Assembly (NCBI RefSeq): GCF_029869925.1
Contig: NZ_CP118605.1
Coordinates: 2,242,501-2,306,500 of the forward strand
From: Microbulbifer bruguierae
GTDB taxonomy: Bacteria > Pseudomonadota > Gammaproteobacteria > Pseudomonadales > Cellvibrionaceae
DNA length: 64,000 nt
Reading direction: 5' to 3'
In this document: in pieces, positions 9,093-19,144 of the stretch
How positions within the stretch are numbered: the first letter of the stretch is position 1
Layout of the letters: every line of letters starts with the position of its first letter
Made by a program: the position numbers and the translations under genes
Notes under the pieces: generated by a model
The model's database searches: none
Told to the model about the DNA's origin: nothing
Seen by the model: the letters and a program-made list of their open reading frames with translations, nothing else

Positions 9093-10376
9093 ATGAGCAA
9101 GTCCGAATCCCTTTTTGCCGAAGCCCAGAAAGTCATCCCCGGCGGCGTCAACTCGCCGGTGCGCGCCTTCCGCGCGGTGGGCGGCACCCCGGTATTTATC
9201 GAGCGCGCCGAGGGCGCCTACCTGTATGACGCGGACGAGAAACGCTACATCGACTATGTCCAGTCCTGGGGCCCCATGGTGCTGGGCCACGCCCACCCGG
9301 ACGTGATCGAAGCAGTGATCGAACAGGCCCAGTCCGGCCTGAGTTTCGGCGCGCCCACCGAGCTGGAAACCGAACTGGCGGAAGAACTCTGCCGGGTTTG
9401 GCCGAACATGGACCTGGTGCGCTTCGTCAACTCTGGTACCGAAGCCACCATGAGCGCCATCCGCCTCGCTCGCGGTCACACCGGCCGCGACAAGATCGTC
9501 AAATTCGAAGGCTGCTACCACGGCCACTCCGACTCCCTGTTGGTGAAAGCCGGCTCCGGCGCCCTGACCATGGGCGTGCCCTCATCCCCCGGTGTGCCGG
9601 CGTCCCTGGCCGATCACACCATCACCCTGACCTACAACGATATCGAAGGCGTGAAGCAGTGCTTCGCCGAGATCGGCGACCAGATCGCCTGCATCATCGT
9701 CGAGCCGGTGGCGGGCAACATGAACTGCATCCCGCCGGTGCCGGGGTTCCTGGAAACCTTGCGTGAAGTCTGCGACCAGTCGGGCGCGGTGCTGATCCTG
9801 GACGAGGTGATGACCGGTTTCCGCGTCAGCCTTACCGGTGCCCAGGGTTACTACGGCATCGAGGCGGACATCACCACCCTCGGCAAGGTGATCGGCGGCG
9901 GCATGCCGGTGGGCGCCTTCGGTGGCAAGCGCGAGATTATGGAAAAAATCGCCCCGCTGGGGCCGGTGTACCAGGCGGGTACGTTATCCGGTAACCCGAT
10001 GGCGATGGTCGCGGGCCTGGAAACTCTGCAGCTGATCCAGCAGCCAGGCCTCTACGATGAGCTCACCGCCAAGACCGATCGCCTGGTAGAAGGTGTACTC
10101 GCGGCGGCCAAAGAAGCCGGTATCCCCCTCACTGCCAACAAGGTGGGTAGTATGTTCGGCTTCTTCTTCACCGAAGAAGAGCAGGTGACCAACTACCAGC
10201 AGGTGATGGCCTGCAACACCGAGCGTTTCAACCGCTTCTTCCACGGCATGCTGGATGAGGGCATCTACCTGGCACCGGCCTCCTACGAAGCCGGATTTAT
10301 GTCCGCCGCCCACAGCGACGAAGACATCGACGCCACAATTGAAGCGGCCCGTCGGGTGTTTGCAAAGCTCGCTTAG
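9093..10376 (+). CDS. hemL: Glutamate-1-semialdehyde 2,1-aminomutase
   Basis: PLP enzyme that converts glutamate-1-semialdehyde to 5-aminolevulinate, the committed precursor of tetrapyrroles in the C5 pathway. The 427-residue length is standard. The PLP-binding lysine is K265 in [12 protein letters not shown]. The N-terminal [10 protein letters not shown], the substrate-site FVNSGTEA and the AGTLSGNP segment are all present. The gene stands about 140 bp after the ThiD-like gene in the same direction. The downstream haem gene hemB is separated from it by the benE-gntR pair. Confidence 0.98.
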   Translation: MSKSESLFAEAQKVIPGGVNSPVRAFRAVGGTPVFIERAEGAYLYDADEKRYIDYVQSWGPMVLGHAHPDVIEAVIEQAQSGLSFGAPTELETELAEELCRVWPNMDLVRFVNSGTEATMSAIRLARGHTGRDKIVKFEGCYHGHSDSLLVKAGSGALTMGVPSSPGVPASLADHTITLTYNDIEGVKQCFAEIGDQIACIIVEPVAGNMNCIPPVPGFLETLREVCDQSGAVLILDEVMTGFRVSLTGAQGYYGIEADITTLGKVIGGGMPVGAFGGKREIMEKIAPLGPVYQAGTLSGNPMAMVAGLETLQLIQQPGLYDELTAKTDRLVEGVLAAAKEAGIPLTANKVGSMFGFFFTEEEQVTNYQQVMACNTERFNRFFHGMLDEGIYLAPASYEAGFMSAAHSDEDIDATIEAARRVFAKLA

Positions 10377-10464
10377 TCTTGGATCGGGCACCGTGCACTG
10401 ATTGACTTCAGTGCCGGTGCCGTCATTTTCTGCCACCCCAACCTGAAAGTTTCCAAAGCCCTTG

Positions 10465-10524
10465 TTGCTTTGAACAATCTCTCCCGCTATAAAATGTATA
10501 CATTTTTTTAAAGGTATACATTTT
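10465..10524 (+). promoter_or_regulatory. benE promoter with two GntR-type operators
   Basis: A sigma-70-like promoter can be read directly: TTGCTT at 10465-10470, a 17-bp spacer and TATAAA at 10488-10493. A perfect 16-bp palindrome AAAATGTATACATTTT at 10491-10506 overlaps the end of the -10 box and the expected start site. A second copy matching at 14 of 16 positions lies at 10509-10524, centred 18 bp further on, and covers the AAAGG ribosome site of benE, whose ATG is at 10526. TGTATACA-type palindromes are typical operators for FadR-subfamily GntR repressors, and such a regulator is the second gene of the operon. Binding by that protein is inferred. Confidence 0.8.
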
Positions 10525-10525
10525 C

Positions 10526-11710
10526 ATGGAGCAGGTTACACAGCGCTCCCTCATTGCCGATTCCACCTTGTCCACCGTCAGCGCCGGCTTTGTCGCGGTC
10601 ATGGTGGGTTTTGCCAGCTCGGTTGCCATCGTGTTGCAGGCTGCGGCAGCGGCAGGGGCCAACGAGGCGCAGATGGTTTCGTGGATCGGCGCCCTCGGTC
10701 TCGGCATGGGGCTCACCTGTATCGGCTTTTCCTGGTATTACCGCGCGCCGGTGCTCACTGCCTGGTCCACACCGGGAGCGGCGCTGCTGGCCACCAGTCT
10801 CAGTGGCGTCTCCCTGCCAGAGGCCGTGGGCGCTTTTCTATTCAGCGCACTGCTGACATTGATTCTGGGCATTTCCGGCGCCTTTGAGCGCATCATGTCG
10901 CGGGTGCCCCTGCCCATTGCCAGTGCCATGCTGGCGGGCATTCTGGTGCAGTTCGGGCTGTCGATATTCACTTCGCTGGAGGCAAACCCGCTGCTGCTGG
11001 GTTCCATGCTGGCGGCCTATCTCGCGGGGCGGCGCTGGCTGCCTCGCTACGGCATCATCCTGGTGCTGTCGGCTGGATTTGTTGTCAGCTGGCTGCTGGG
11101 TGAGATTCATCTGGAAAAACTCAGCTGGGCGCTGGGCAAACCCCAGTGGGTCACACCGGCATTCGATTTCTCTGTGCTTCTGGGCGTAGGCCTGCCACTG
11201 TTTATCGTCACCATGACCTCGCAGAACATTCCCGGCGTTGCCACCCTGCGCGCCAGCGGCTACCAAAAGGTTCCGGCCTCGCCGCTGATTGGCGGTACCG
11301 GTCTGGCGTCTTTGCTGCTGGCACCTTTTGGCGGTTTTGCGCTTAATCTCGCGGCCATTTCCGCCGCCGTCTGCACCGGCCCCGAAGCACACCCGGATCC
11401 TCAGCGGCGCTACACCGCGGGGATCGCCGCGGGTTTTTTCTACCTGCTTACCGGCTTGTTTGGCGCCAGTGTGGTCGCGCTGTTTGCGGCGCTCCCTCAA
11501 GAGATGATCGCGGGGGTCGCGGGACTCGCACTGCTCGGGGTTGTAAGCTCGAGTCTGGCGGGCGCGACCGCCGACCCGGAAAGTCGCGATGCCGCACTGA
11601 TCGCGTTTCTCATCACCGCATCCGGGGTCAGTTTCTTCGGCATCGGAGCGGCCTTCTGGGGGCTCCTCGGCGGGCTCGTGTGCCACTGGCTGCTGGTAAG
11701 GAGGCGCTGA
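10526..11710 (+). CDS. benE: BenE-family membrane transporter
   Basis: Inner membrane protein of the benzoate/H+ symporter family, 394 residues with about 11-12 hydrophobic helices. Family segments include the N-terminal GFVAVMVGFASSVA, the WYYRAPVLTAWSTPG loop and the VTMTSQNIPGVATLRASGY segment. No aromatic catabolism genes lie nearby, so the substrate cannot be named with confidence. It may be benzoate or an unrelated small acid. The gene is preceded by a strong promoter with tandem operators and is followed without a gap by a GntR regulator gene. Confidence 0.85.
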   Translation: MEQVTQRSLIADSTLSTVSAGFVAVMVGFASSVAIVLQAAAAAGANEAQMVSWIGALGLGMGLTCIGFSWYYRAPVLTAWSTPGAALLATSLSGVSLPEAVGAFLFSALLTLILGISGAFERIMSRVPLPIASAMLAGILVQFGLSIFTSLEANPLLLGSMLAAYLAGRRWLPRYGIILVLSAGFVVSWLLGEIHLEKLSWALGKPQWVTPAFDFSVLLGVGLPLFIVTMTSQNIPGVATLRASGYQKVPASPLIGGTGLASLLLAPFGGFALNLAAISAAVCTGPEAHPDPQRRYTAGIAAGFFYLLTGLFGASVVALFAALPQEMIAGVAGLALLGVVSSSLAGATADPESRDAALIAFLITASGVSFFGIGAAFWGLLGGLVCHWLLVRRR

Positions 11711-12346
11711 ATGGATCTATACCAGCAGCTGAAAGCCGACCTGCAATACGGTCGTTTTGCCCCAGGCACGCCACTGACGCAGAGCGAACTGGCAGAGCGC
11801 TACGGCGTCAGCCGCATTCCGGTGCGGGACGCACTGGCGCGATTGAAGACGGAGGGCTGGCTTACCGACCACGGCAAACGCGGCGTGGCAGTACCGCTGT
11901 TCGACCCGCAGGAGGCCGAAGACCATTACCTGATGCGCATGCGCCTCGAACCACTGCTACTGGAACTCGCCGCGCCAAAGCTGAACGGCGAAATACTCGG
12001 GCGCGCGCGGGATATCCTCGACACTCTGGAGCGCACGGAAGGTAAACCCCTGCCCGATGCCGCGACCATCGGCAGCAACAACTGGCAATTCCACACCTGC
12101 CTGTACCGCGCGGCGGAGCGTCCAGCGCTGTTTAACACGGTTGAACAGCTGCACCGCCAGTGCCAGCGACATATCGGATTCCAGTCCCGTAGTCTCGACT
12201 ATCTGGAGACCAGTCAACGCGAGCACTACCAGCTATTGGAACTGTTACAGCGTGGAGAAACCGCGAAGGCCTGTAGCTTGCTGGAACAGCACATCGCCGC
12301 CGCCGGACGTATGCTGGTGGCGCATTTCCGGAAGCCGCAAGACTGA
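11711..12346 (+). CDS. GntR family regulator, FadR/FCD subfamily
   Basis: Transcription factor of 211 residues. The N-terminal winged helix (about 1-65) has the GntR signature LTQSELAERYGVSRIPVRDALARL. The C-terminal all-helical FCD ligand domain has the histidines typical of metal-assisted ligand binding, in QFHTCLY, REHYQLL and EQHI. It starts directly after the benE stop codon, so translation is probably coupled. The two palindromes before benE suggest that it represses its own operon and is released by the transported compound (inference). Confidence 0.92.
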   Translation: MDLYQQLKADLQYGRFAPGTPLTQSELAERYGVSRIPVRDALARLKTEGWLTDHGKRGVAVPLFDPQEAEDHYLMRMRLEPLLLELAAPKLNGEILGRARDILDTLERTEGKPLPDAATIGSNNWQFHTCLYRAAERPALFNTVEQLHRQCQRHIGFQSRSLDYLETSQREHYQLLELLQRGETAKACSLLEQHIAAAGRMLVAHFRKPQD

Positions 12347-12360
12347 CTCTGCGTATCTGA

Positions 12361-13470
<1,110 letters not shown>

Positions 13471-13523
13471 GCGCAGACCGCCAATCGGATCAGGCCAACC
13501 CCGATCAGGGCAATCCGATCAGA

Positions 13524-14204
13524 TCAGATCATCGCGCACTGGCGAATCAGGTTGTGATAGATGTGGTGGAGTCGATCCAGTTCGGCTCGGTCCACCTGCC
13601 CCTGTCCAAGCAGGGCCTGGATACTCTGGTCCAGTTCAAACAGGGTCTGGCGCATGCCGTCATCGGCAACCATGCTCTGCATCCAGGTAATCGCCGCGAT
13701 ACGCTGGCCTGCAGTCACCGCGGTGACCTTGTGCAAACTGCTGGATGGATAGAGCACCGCGGAACCGGCCGGCAGTTTTACCCGCTGCTCGCCGAACTCC
13801 GTGGCGACCACCAGTTCCCCACCCGCATATTCCTGCGGCTCACTGAGAAACAGCGTCATGGACATGTCGCTGCGCAACACGTCGCTGGAGCCGGGGATAC
13901 GCATGATGGCCCCATCCACGTGCCACCCGTATTCCTCGGTTTCACCGTAGCGGTTGAACACCGGCGGAAAAATCCGGTGCGGCAACACACGGGAAATCAG
14001 CTTGGGCGCCTCGCCCATGCGCCCCAGCAACTGGTTGGCCAGACGCTGCACCGCAGGGTTGGCGGGGTCGGCCTGATGGTTGTTTTTGACCGCTGCCGCC
14101 ATCCCCATGGCGGTGTCTTTTCCGTCCGCCCACGGCAGCGACAGTAACACCTCACGGAAATGTGCCACTTCCTGTGGCGCGAGCATATTTTCTATAACAA
14201 CCAT
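13524..14204 (-). CDS. piuC: Fe(II)/2-oxoglutarate-dependent PKHD-type hydroxylase (PiuC/YbiX)
   Basis: Small dioxygenase of 226 residues. The iron ligands H95 and D97 (WHVDG) and H158 (LHKVTAV), with 2-oxoglutarate-binding R168, are all present. PiuC/YbiX enzymes are usually encoded beside catecholate siderophore receptors of the Fiu/PiuA type, and that is the case here: the TonB receptor gene ends 33 bp upstream on the same strand. The natural substrate of the family is not established. Co-regulation by iron through the Fur-like box upstream of the receptor is likely. Its stop faces hemB. Confidence 0.92.
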   Translation of the reverse strand: MVVIENMLAPQEVAHFREVLLSLPWADGKDTAMGMAAAVKNNHQADPANPAVQRLANQLLGRMGEAPKLISRVLPHRIFPPVFNRYGETEEYGWHVDGAIMRIPGSSDVLRSDMSMTLFLSEPQEYAGGELVVATEFGEQRVKLPAGSAVLYPSSSLHKVTAVTAGQRIAAITWMQSMVADDGMRQTLFELDQSIQALLGQGQVDRAELDRLHHIYHNLIRQCAMI

Positions 14205-14236
14205 CGGCCCACCTTTGTTAAACCTTCCGGCGCGGA

Positions 14237-16561
14237 TCAGAACTCGTAAGTGACGGTAGCGCGGAAGCTGCGGCCGTCGCCCAGGTACATAAAGGAACCG
14301 GAACGGTACGCGGCAGTCCAGTACTCTTCATCAAACAGGTTGCCAATATTGGCGCGCAGTGTCAGCTTTTCCGTGGCGTTGTAGTTCGCAAACAGACCGA
14401 CCACCTGATAGCTCGGTACCACGATGCTGTACTGCCCGGTTTCCTGACTGTACCCCGCCGCGGTATCCGGCTGGCCGCCGTACATCTGGCTCTGGTAGCT
14501 GTAGTCACCGCCGAAGGCAAAGCGCTCACTGGGCTGATAACGCAGCTGCAGGTAGTAGCTTTCGTCAGCAAAGTTGGACAGCGCCAGGCCAATATTGTCC
14601 TGGTTGAAAGAGTCCAGCACCTTGGAATCCATCAGCGATGCGGACGCCTGCACGCTCAACTTGTCGGTGATATTGCCGGAGAGACCAAACTCGATACCCT
14701 TCACACGATTTCTGCCGGTGTTCAGGGTCCCCAGGGTGGAGTAGCTGTCGCCGACACTTTCCATCACGTCACTTTTGGCCATACGGAACAGCGCCGCGGT
14801 GGCCATCAGCTTCTCGTCGAACAATTCCCATTTGGTGCCCAGCTCGAAGTTTTCCACCAGCTCGGGGTCTGCCTGTACCGCCTGGTCCGGGGTGCCACAG
14901 ATACCGCCGTAACCGCAGTTGGCACCAAGGTCGGACTCGCCGCCGTTGATATTGGTGGCAGTGCTATAGGTAGCGTAGACATTACCGTGTTCCGCCACGT
15001 CATACACCAGGCCCAGGTGACCGTTGTACATAGAATCGGAATAGGCATACAGCTGTTCGCCGTCGCGGCCGGTGGTAGCGTTGCGGTAGTCGAAACTGTC
15101 CTGACGCAAGCCGAAGAACACATCCAAATCGTCGGTCAGAGCGAGGGTATCCATCACATAGACGGAGACGGTTTCGATGCTGTACAGCGCATCCGCATTA
15201 CCGCGGGTAAAGCTGCGGTTCATCAAACCGCCTACATTGCTCACCAGATTACCGCTGGCATCCACCACGCAGTAGGCCGCGGAAACCCCGCCGCGCCCAT
15301 TGGTGAGGCAGTTGCCTTCGTTGCCGTAGTCGATGTCGTAAACGCCGTTGTCCACAGATTCGTCGGTGTATTCGAGGCCAAACACCAGTTTATGCGCGCG
15401 GCCCAGCAGTTCGGTATCCCAGAACAGGTTGAACTGGGTGGTGGTGTAATCCACTTCCTGCCAGCCCTGATGCGTACTCAGGGTCATGGTGGCGGCGCCC
15501 GGCGCTTCCGGATCTTCGTCCGCACGGTTGGTGCCGCGCAGGCCAGTGGTGATATAGCCGTTTTCGGTCTGGCCCGCGCGGGTGGCGTTGTACAGGCGCA
15601 CGCTATCGGACAAGCGGTACTCGGTGCGCAGAGTGAAAGTGGTCACCTCGGAATCCAGGAAATCATTGTCCTGGGCATACACCAGAATATCGTTTACCGG
15701 CTTGCGCGCGTCGCGATCAAAGTAACTGCCCAGGTCCGGCTTGTCGTGGGCGTCGAGATAATAAACGTCGGCGATAACCGAGAGGTCTTCGGATGCCTGA
15801 TACAGGCCGGACAGCTGCACGCCGTCACGCTCCTGTTCAATACCGTCGCGGCCGGGCTTGTCCTGCGCCGAAGACAGGCCATTGATACGCAGAGCCAGCA
15901 CTTCGCTCAGGGACAGGTTGTAGTCAACGGTGAAGCGGTTGTGATCGTCGGTGCCACCGGCAAGGTCCACTCGACCAAAGTTGTATTCGGTAGAGGCCTT
16001 CTTGGTGATGCTGTTGACCGCGCCACCGGAAGAGCCGCGGCCGGCAAAGGTGGAACTCGGGCCCTTGGTGATTTCCACGCGCTCGGTGGCAAAGCTTTCG
16101 CGGGTGGTCATACCCGGGTCACGCAGACCATCGACAAACACGTCACTGCGGGCTTCGTGGCCGCGGATGATATAGCGATCGCCAAACGCGTTGCCGTTTT
16201 CACCGGTGCCGAGGGTGACCCCGGACTGTGCGGCGAGAATATCTTCCAGGTCGGTTTTGCCGGACTCCTGAATCTGGTCCAGGGTCAATACGCTGATGGT
16301 CTGCGGGGTATCCACCAGATCCGCCACCCGGCGCGGATCGCCGGAGCGGTCGAAACGATACACAGAATTGCGCACGCCGTGGATCTCGATGTGCTCAATG
16401 GCGGGTTTTGCTTCCTTGGTGACACAGGACTTGTCGCCCTTGTCTTCACAAGTGGACTCCTGTCCCAGTGCGATGGAAGTGTGGGTGCCAAAGGCAAGTG
16501 CGGCGGCAATAGTCTGAGCGCCCATGGACAGGGGCAAGGACTTGATACGTGATCCTGACAT
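14237..16561 (-). CDS. TonB-dependent siderophore receptor (Fiu/PiuA type)
   Basis: Outer membrane receptor for ferric siderophores, probably catecholates, 774 residues from the ATG at 16561. That ATG is preceded by AGGGAG, and an upstream in-frame start at 16621 is less likely. Residues 1-34 form a signal peptide ending near IALGQ. A TonB-box and plug domain follow, with GLRDPGM, VEITKGPSSTFAGRG and GGAVNSITKK. The remaining about 550 residues form a 22-strand barrel that ends in the aromatic VTYEF typical of outer membrane proteins. It has one four-residue cysteine pair near the N-terminus (CEDKGDKSC). The PiuC-type gene follows. Confidence 0.93.
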   Translation of the reverse strand: MSGSRIKSLPLSMGAQTIAAALAFGTHTSIALGQESTCEDKGDKSCVTKEAKPAIEHIEIHGVRNSVYRFDRSGDPRRVADLVDTPQTISVLTLDQIQESGKTDLEDILAAQSGVTLGTGENGNAFGDRYIIRGHEARSDVFVDGLRDPGMTTRESFATERVEITKGPSSTFAGRGSSGGAVNSITKKASTEYNFGRVDLAGGTDDHNRFTVDYNLSLSEVLALRINGLSSAQDKPGRDGIEQERDGVQLSGLYQASEDLSVIADVYYLDAHDKPDLGSYFDRDARKPVNDILVYAQDNDFLDSEVTTFTLRTEYRLSDSVRLYNATRAGQTENGYITTGLRGTNRADEDPEAPGAATMTLSTHQGWQEVDYTTTQFNLFWDTELLGRAHKLVFGLEYTDESVDNGVYDIDYGNEGNCLTNGRGGVSAAYCVVDASGNLVSNVGGLMNRSFTRGNADALYSIETVSVYVMDTLALTDDLDVFFGLRQDSFDYRNATTGRDGEQLYAYSDSMYNGHLGLVYDVAEHGNVYATYSTATNINGGESDLGANCGYGGICGTPDQAVQADPELVENFELGTKWELFDEKLMATAALFRMAKSDVMESVGDSYSTLGTLNTGRNRVKGIEFGLSGNITDKLSVQASASLMDSKVLDSFNQDNIGLALSNFADESYYLQLRYQPSERFAFGGDYSYQSQMYGGQPDTAAGYSQETGQYSIVVPSYQVVGLFANYNATEKLTLRANIGNLFDEEYWTAAYRSGSFMYLGDGRSFRATVTYEF

Positions 16562-16629
16562 TATCTCTATCTCCCTAAGTGACCGAATCTTCGGCGCGGA
16601 GTATAGGTCAGGATTTAGCAAAAATGAAT

Positions 16630-16648
16630 ATAATTGATAATTATTTTC
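16630..16648 (-). promoter_or_regulatory. Probable Fur box upstream of the siderophore receptor
   Basis: In an AT-rich stretch, ATAATT-GATAAT-T-ATTTTC matches the classical 19-bp Fur consensus at 13 of 19 positions, with a perfect central GATAAT. It lies about 70 bp before the receptor ATG, where a promoter is expected. The families downstream (Fiu-type receptor, PiuC) are iron-repressed in other bacteria, which supports the call. Confidence 0.65.
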
Positions 16649-16763
16649 AATAGCAGTTATCGCGAAAGACCGGCGATGCCGATCACGCGTGAAAAAGTCA
16701 TAAGTTCCCTCGAATGGTTCTTATTGTTTGCTTAGGGATTTGGTTCGGTTATGCGACAGAACT

Positions 16764-17378
16764 TCACAATAAGCGCGCCCACGCGGCCGGATCGGTAAAC
16801 AGTACAAACACCAGTCCGGTGACTGCACCCCAGAAATGCGCATCGTGATTGATCCGGCTGTTTTTATTGCGACTGGCGTAAACACTGTATGCAAGGTAAA
16901 GCACGCCAAACAGCCAGGCCGGTACAGGAATCGGCAGGAAAAGCAGGTAGAGCTCAGACTGTGGGTAGTAAACAATATAGGCGAAAACCACCGCGGAAAT
17001 AGCACCGGATGCGCCGACGCTGGCGTAGTTTGGGTTGTCGCGTTGTTTGAACAGCGTAGGGATATGGCTCGCTACCAGCGCCACCGCGTAGAGCAAAATG
17101 AACAGCGTGCTGCCGATGCGATGCGCCAGCTCGCGCCCAAACAGCCACAGGCACCACATGTTTACTGCCAGATGCAGCAGATTGGCATGTACAAACCCGG
17201 ACAGATAGATCGAATCGCGATTCTGTCCTCTCCATACCCGATAGGGTCGGAAGGCGCACTCTTCCAGCAGGCGTGGCGAAAAGTACAGGGCAATCAGACT
17301 CACCAGAGTCGTCACCACCAGCAGAATGCCGGTCGGCGTGAAGAACGAGAAAAAGGAAGTTGCACTGGAACCAGTCAA
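16764..17378 (-). CDS. Rhomboid family intramembrane serine protease
   Basis: Polytopic membrane protease of about 204 residues with six predicted helices. The catalytic serine is S124 in VGASGAIS and the catalytic histidine is probably H181 in the segment INHDAHFWG. The helix-2 motif HANLLHLAVNM is also present. It looks like a housekeeping rhomboid and not a rhombosortase. The best in-frame start is TTG at 17378, which has no strong ribosome site, so the true start remains uncertain. The substrate is unknown. Confidence 0.85.
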   Translation of the reverse strand: MTGSSATSFFSFFTPTGILLVVTTLVSLIALYFSPRLLEECAFRPYRVWRGQNRDSIYLSGFVHANLLHLAVNMWCLWLFGRELAHRIGSTLFILLYAVALVASHIPTLFKQRDNPNYASVGASGAISAVVFAYIVYYPQSELYLLFLPIPVPAWLFGVLYLAYSVYASRNKNSRINHDAHFWGAVTGLVFVLFTDPAAWARLL

Positions 17379-17426
17379 CGGCGACGCCCCACAGGCAAAT
17401 GAATTGGCAAACCGATTTCGATACTA

Positions 17427-17468
17427 CACCAATACCGCACCACCAATACCGCACCACCAGTACCACAC
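17427..17468. repeat. Three tandem 14-bp repeats
   Basis: CACCAATACCGCAC occurs at 17427-17440 and 17441-17454, and a third copy with three changes lies at 17455-17468. The array lies between the LuxR-type gene and the rhomboid gene, just upstream of the rhomboid start on the minus strand, so it could affect that promoter. It could also be slippage. Confidence 0.7.
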
Positions 17469-17551
17469 ACACCGTCTGTACTGCACCGGTATTGCCACCG
17501 TACTTGCCGCGGAGTTTTGTCAGGGCACATTACGCAGGATGAACACGCCGT

Positions 17552-17893
17552 TCAAATAATGCCCAGGCCAACACATTTCGCGATCATTTGCCCGGAATTG
17601 CTGCAGCCAATCTTACGCAGAATATTTTTACGGTGATTTTTTACCGTGTGAATGGAAATACTGAGCCGCGTAGCGATTTCTGCGCTGGTTGCACCAATGG
17701 CAATCTGTGCGACGATTTGACGCTCCCGGCGACTGAACAGATCAGTCTCAGCCTTGCGTGTGCTCGCCGAGGACACCGCCAGGACTATTTGCCCAGCGCT
17801 CCCCGCTTCACGTAGTATGTCCGCAGATGATCCTTCCTGCCCCTGCTCCGGCGCAGATTCCGCAAACAAAGCCCCCAATCCAGCCCCCAGCAT
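17552..17893 (-). CDS. Stand-alone LuxR-type helix-turn-helix regulator
   Basis: Protein of 113 residues with a C-terminal LuxR/GerE domain (about 52-113): SRRERQIVAQIAIGATSAEIA, then LSISIHTVKNHRKNILRKIG. The first 50 residues are low complexity and hold no receiver or ligand domain, so it is either an unsensing effector or a truncated response regulator. It lies downstream of a membrane-bound winged-helix regulator in the same orientation, with a 154-bp gap. Its target genes are unknown. Confidence 0.8.
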   Translation of the reverse strand: MLGAGLGALFAESAPEQGQEGSSADILREAGSAGQIVLAVSSASTRKAETDLFSRRERQIVAQIAIGATSAEIATRLSISIHTVKNHRKNILRKIGCSNSGQMIAKCVGLGII

Positions 17894-18047
17894 ACTTCCC
17901 CCTTTTTTCGCTTTTTCGTTGCATCCCCTGTTGGCCGCCGACAGAAGAGCCGAGGGCCATTGACTGGCGCAAAAATTAGCGAGAAAGGGTCATTGCTGTC
18001 TTTGAAAGCTTGTGAATCTTTTTGAAAGGCGCGCGCACAGCGAGAGT

Positions 18048-19064
18048 TTACGGGGCCTGCAGGTCTGGCCTGGGAGGCGACGTCAACTCAAATAATGGCA
18101 ACACCAAGGCGTACAACTCCTCTGGAGTGACGGCCACTCCGTCACCACCACGCTGTTGGACCAGTGCCCGCTGGGACGCCGAGGGCATGATGGTGTAAAG
18201 AAAAAACGGGGTCTGGTCTCCCTTGCTGCGCATCCGCTCCATCAGCTTGAAGCCTGCCAGCGGTTCCCTGCCACGCCCCATATCCGAAATCACCGCGTCG
18301 TAGCGGTACATGGATAGCAGGGTCAGTGCATCTTCGGTGCTGGTTACCAGATAGACGGCGACGCGCTGAGTCTCAAAAAAACGGCGCTCGTCGAGGTTGT
18401 TGTCGGGGTGGTCATCTACCCATAACACGCGCCCGACAACATCCGACGCCTCCCCAATCACCAGCGGCTCCCCGGCATCGGGAATTTGCCGCGCAGTAAT
18501 CAGGTACACGCTCAAGGCCGTAAGCAACACCATAAGCCCCATACCCGCCAGCAGTGGCCAGTGGGCTCGCGCAGGCGTATCCGCTGCCGGGGATGAAATA
18601 CCGGCAGTCGTGGACGAGGCCTGTTGAGTCGCAACAGGAGTGGTAGCGGGAATGACAGGAGTGCTGGAGCGGCTTTCCGACGAATTATACGCAGCGCCTG
18701 GCTCCACTTCGCCCCGCCCTGACTCGGGCAAATCGGCGGGTGGCAGCGACCGCAGCTGTTCCGCCAACTCGGGAGACAGCCGATAACCGCGTCCGTGCAA
18801 GGTCTGGATCAGCGCACCGGCATAACCCTGCTCGCGAAACAGTTTGCGGGTATCCGATACCAGGCGCCCCAGGGACCATTGCGATACCACCGTGTTGGGC
18901 CACAACTGCTCCAGCAACTGCTGCCGTTCCAGGTACTCGGGATAGTTGCCAATCAAGAGCGCCAGCAACTGCAGTTGCCGGGCGTCGACCTCAATGCCAT
19001 TGCCGTCGGCGGTGAGGCGCAGCTGTGCGGTATCCAGAACGAATTTATCAAAGCGGTACTGCAT
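18048..19064 (-). CDS. ToxR/CadC-like membrane regulator fused to a receiver-like domain
   Basis: The N-terminal OmpR/PhoB-type winged helix (about 1-97) has the motifs LEQLWPNTVVSQWSLGRLVSD and TLHGRGYRL. A low-complexity linker rich in S, T, P and A (about 105-165) leads to one transmembrane helix at about 169-190. The C-terminal about 120 residues look like a response-regulator receiver: VLWVDDHPDNN gives acidic D217 and D218, AVISDMG gives the phospho-acceptor position D261, and FFLYT gives T291. The conserved lysine before proline is replaced (VTPEE). With a cytoplasmic DNA-binding domain and one helix, the receiver would lie in the periplasm, where histidine kinases cannot reach it. It may be a phosphorylation-independent sensor. 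Confidence 0.75.
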   Translation of the reverse strand: MQYRFDKFVLDTAQLRLTADGNGIEVDARQLQLLALLIGNYPEYLERQQLLEQLWPNTVVSQWSLGRLVSDTRKLFREQGYAGALIQTLHGRGYRLSPELAEQLRSLPPADLPESGRGEVEPGAAYNSSESRSSTPVIPATTPVATQQASSTTAGISSPAADTPARAHWPLLAGMGLMVLLTALSVYLITARQIPDAGEPLVIGEASDVVGRVLWVDDHPDNNLDERRFFETQRVAVYLVTSTEDALTLLSMYRYDAVISDMGRGREPLAGFKLMERMRSKGDQTPFFLYTIMPSASQRALVQQRGGDGVAVTPEELYALVLPLFELTSPPRPDLQAP

Positions 19065-19144
19065 CGTGCTGAACTGCTAAATGAGAATACTTTTCGTCAG
19101 GACATTATGACCGAACAGGCGCCAAGATTGCCAGACCAATCCAC

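Noticed and set aside
13484..13519. Short inverted repeat ATCGGAT/ATCCGAT between hemB and piuC
   Set aside because: The stem is only 7 bp and lies within simple GATC-rich sequence, so it was not kept as a terminator.
14987..16552. Plus-strand open frame of 521 codons over the TonB receptor
   Set aside because: It is antisense to the receptor. The reverse frame stays open because of GC-rich codon use.
16764..17378. Rhombosortase that would process a GlyGly-CTERM protein
   Set aside because: The protein looks like a standard rhomboid, and no GlyGly-CTERM substrate is seen, including at the end of the giant protein.
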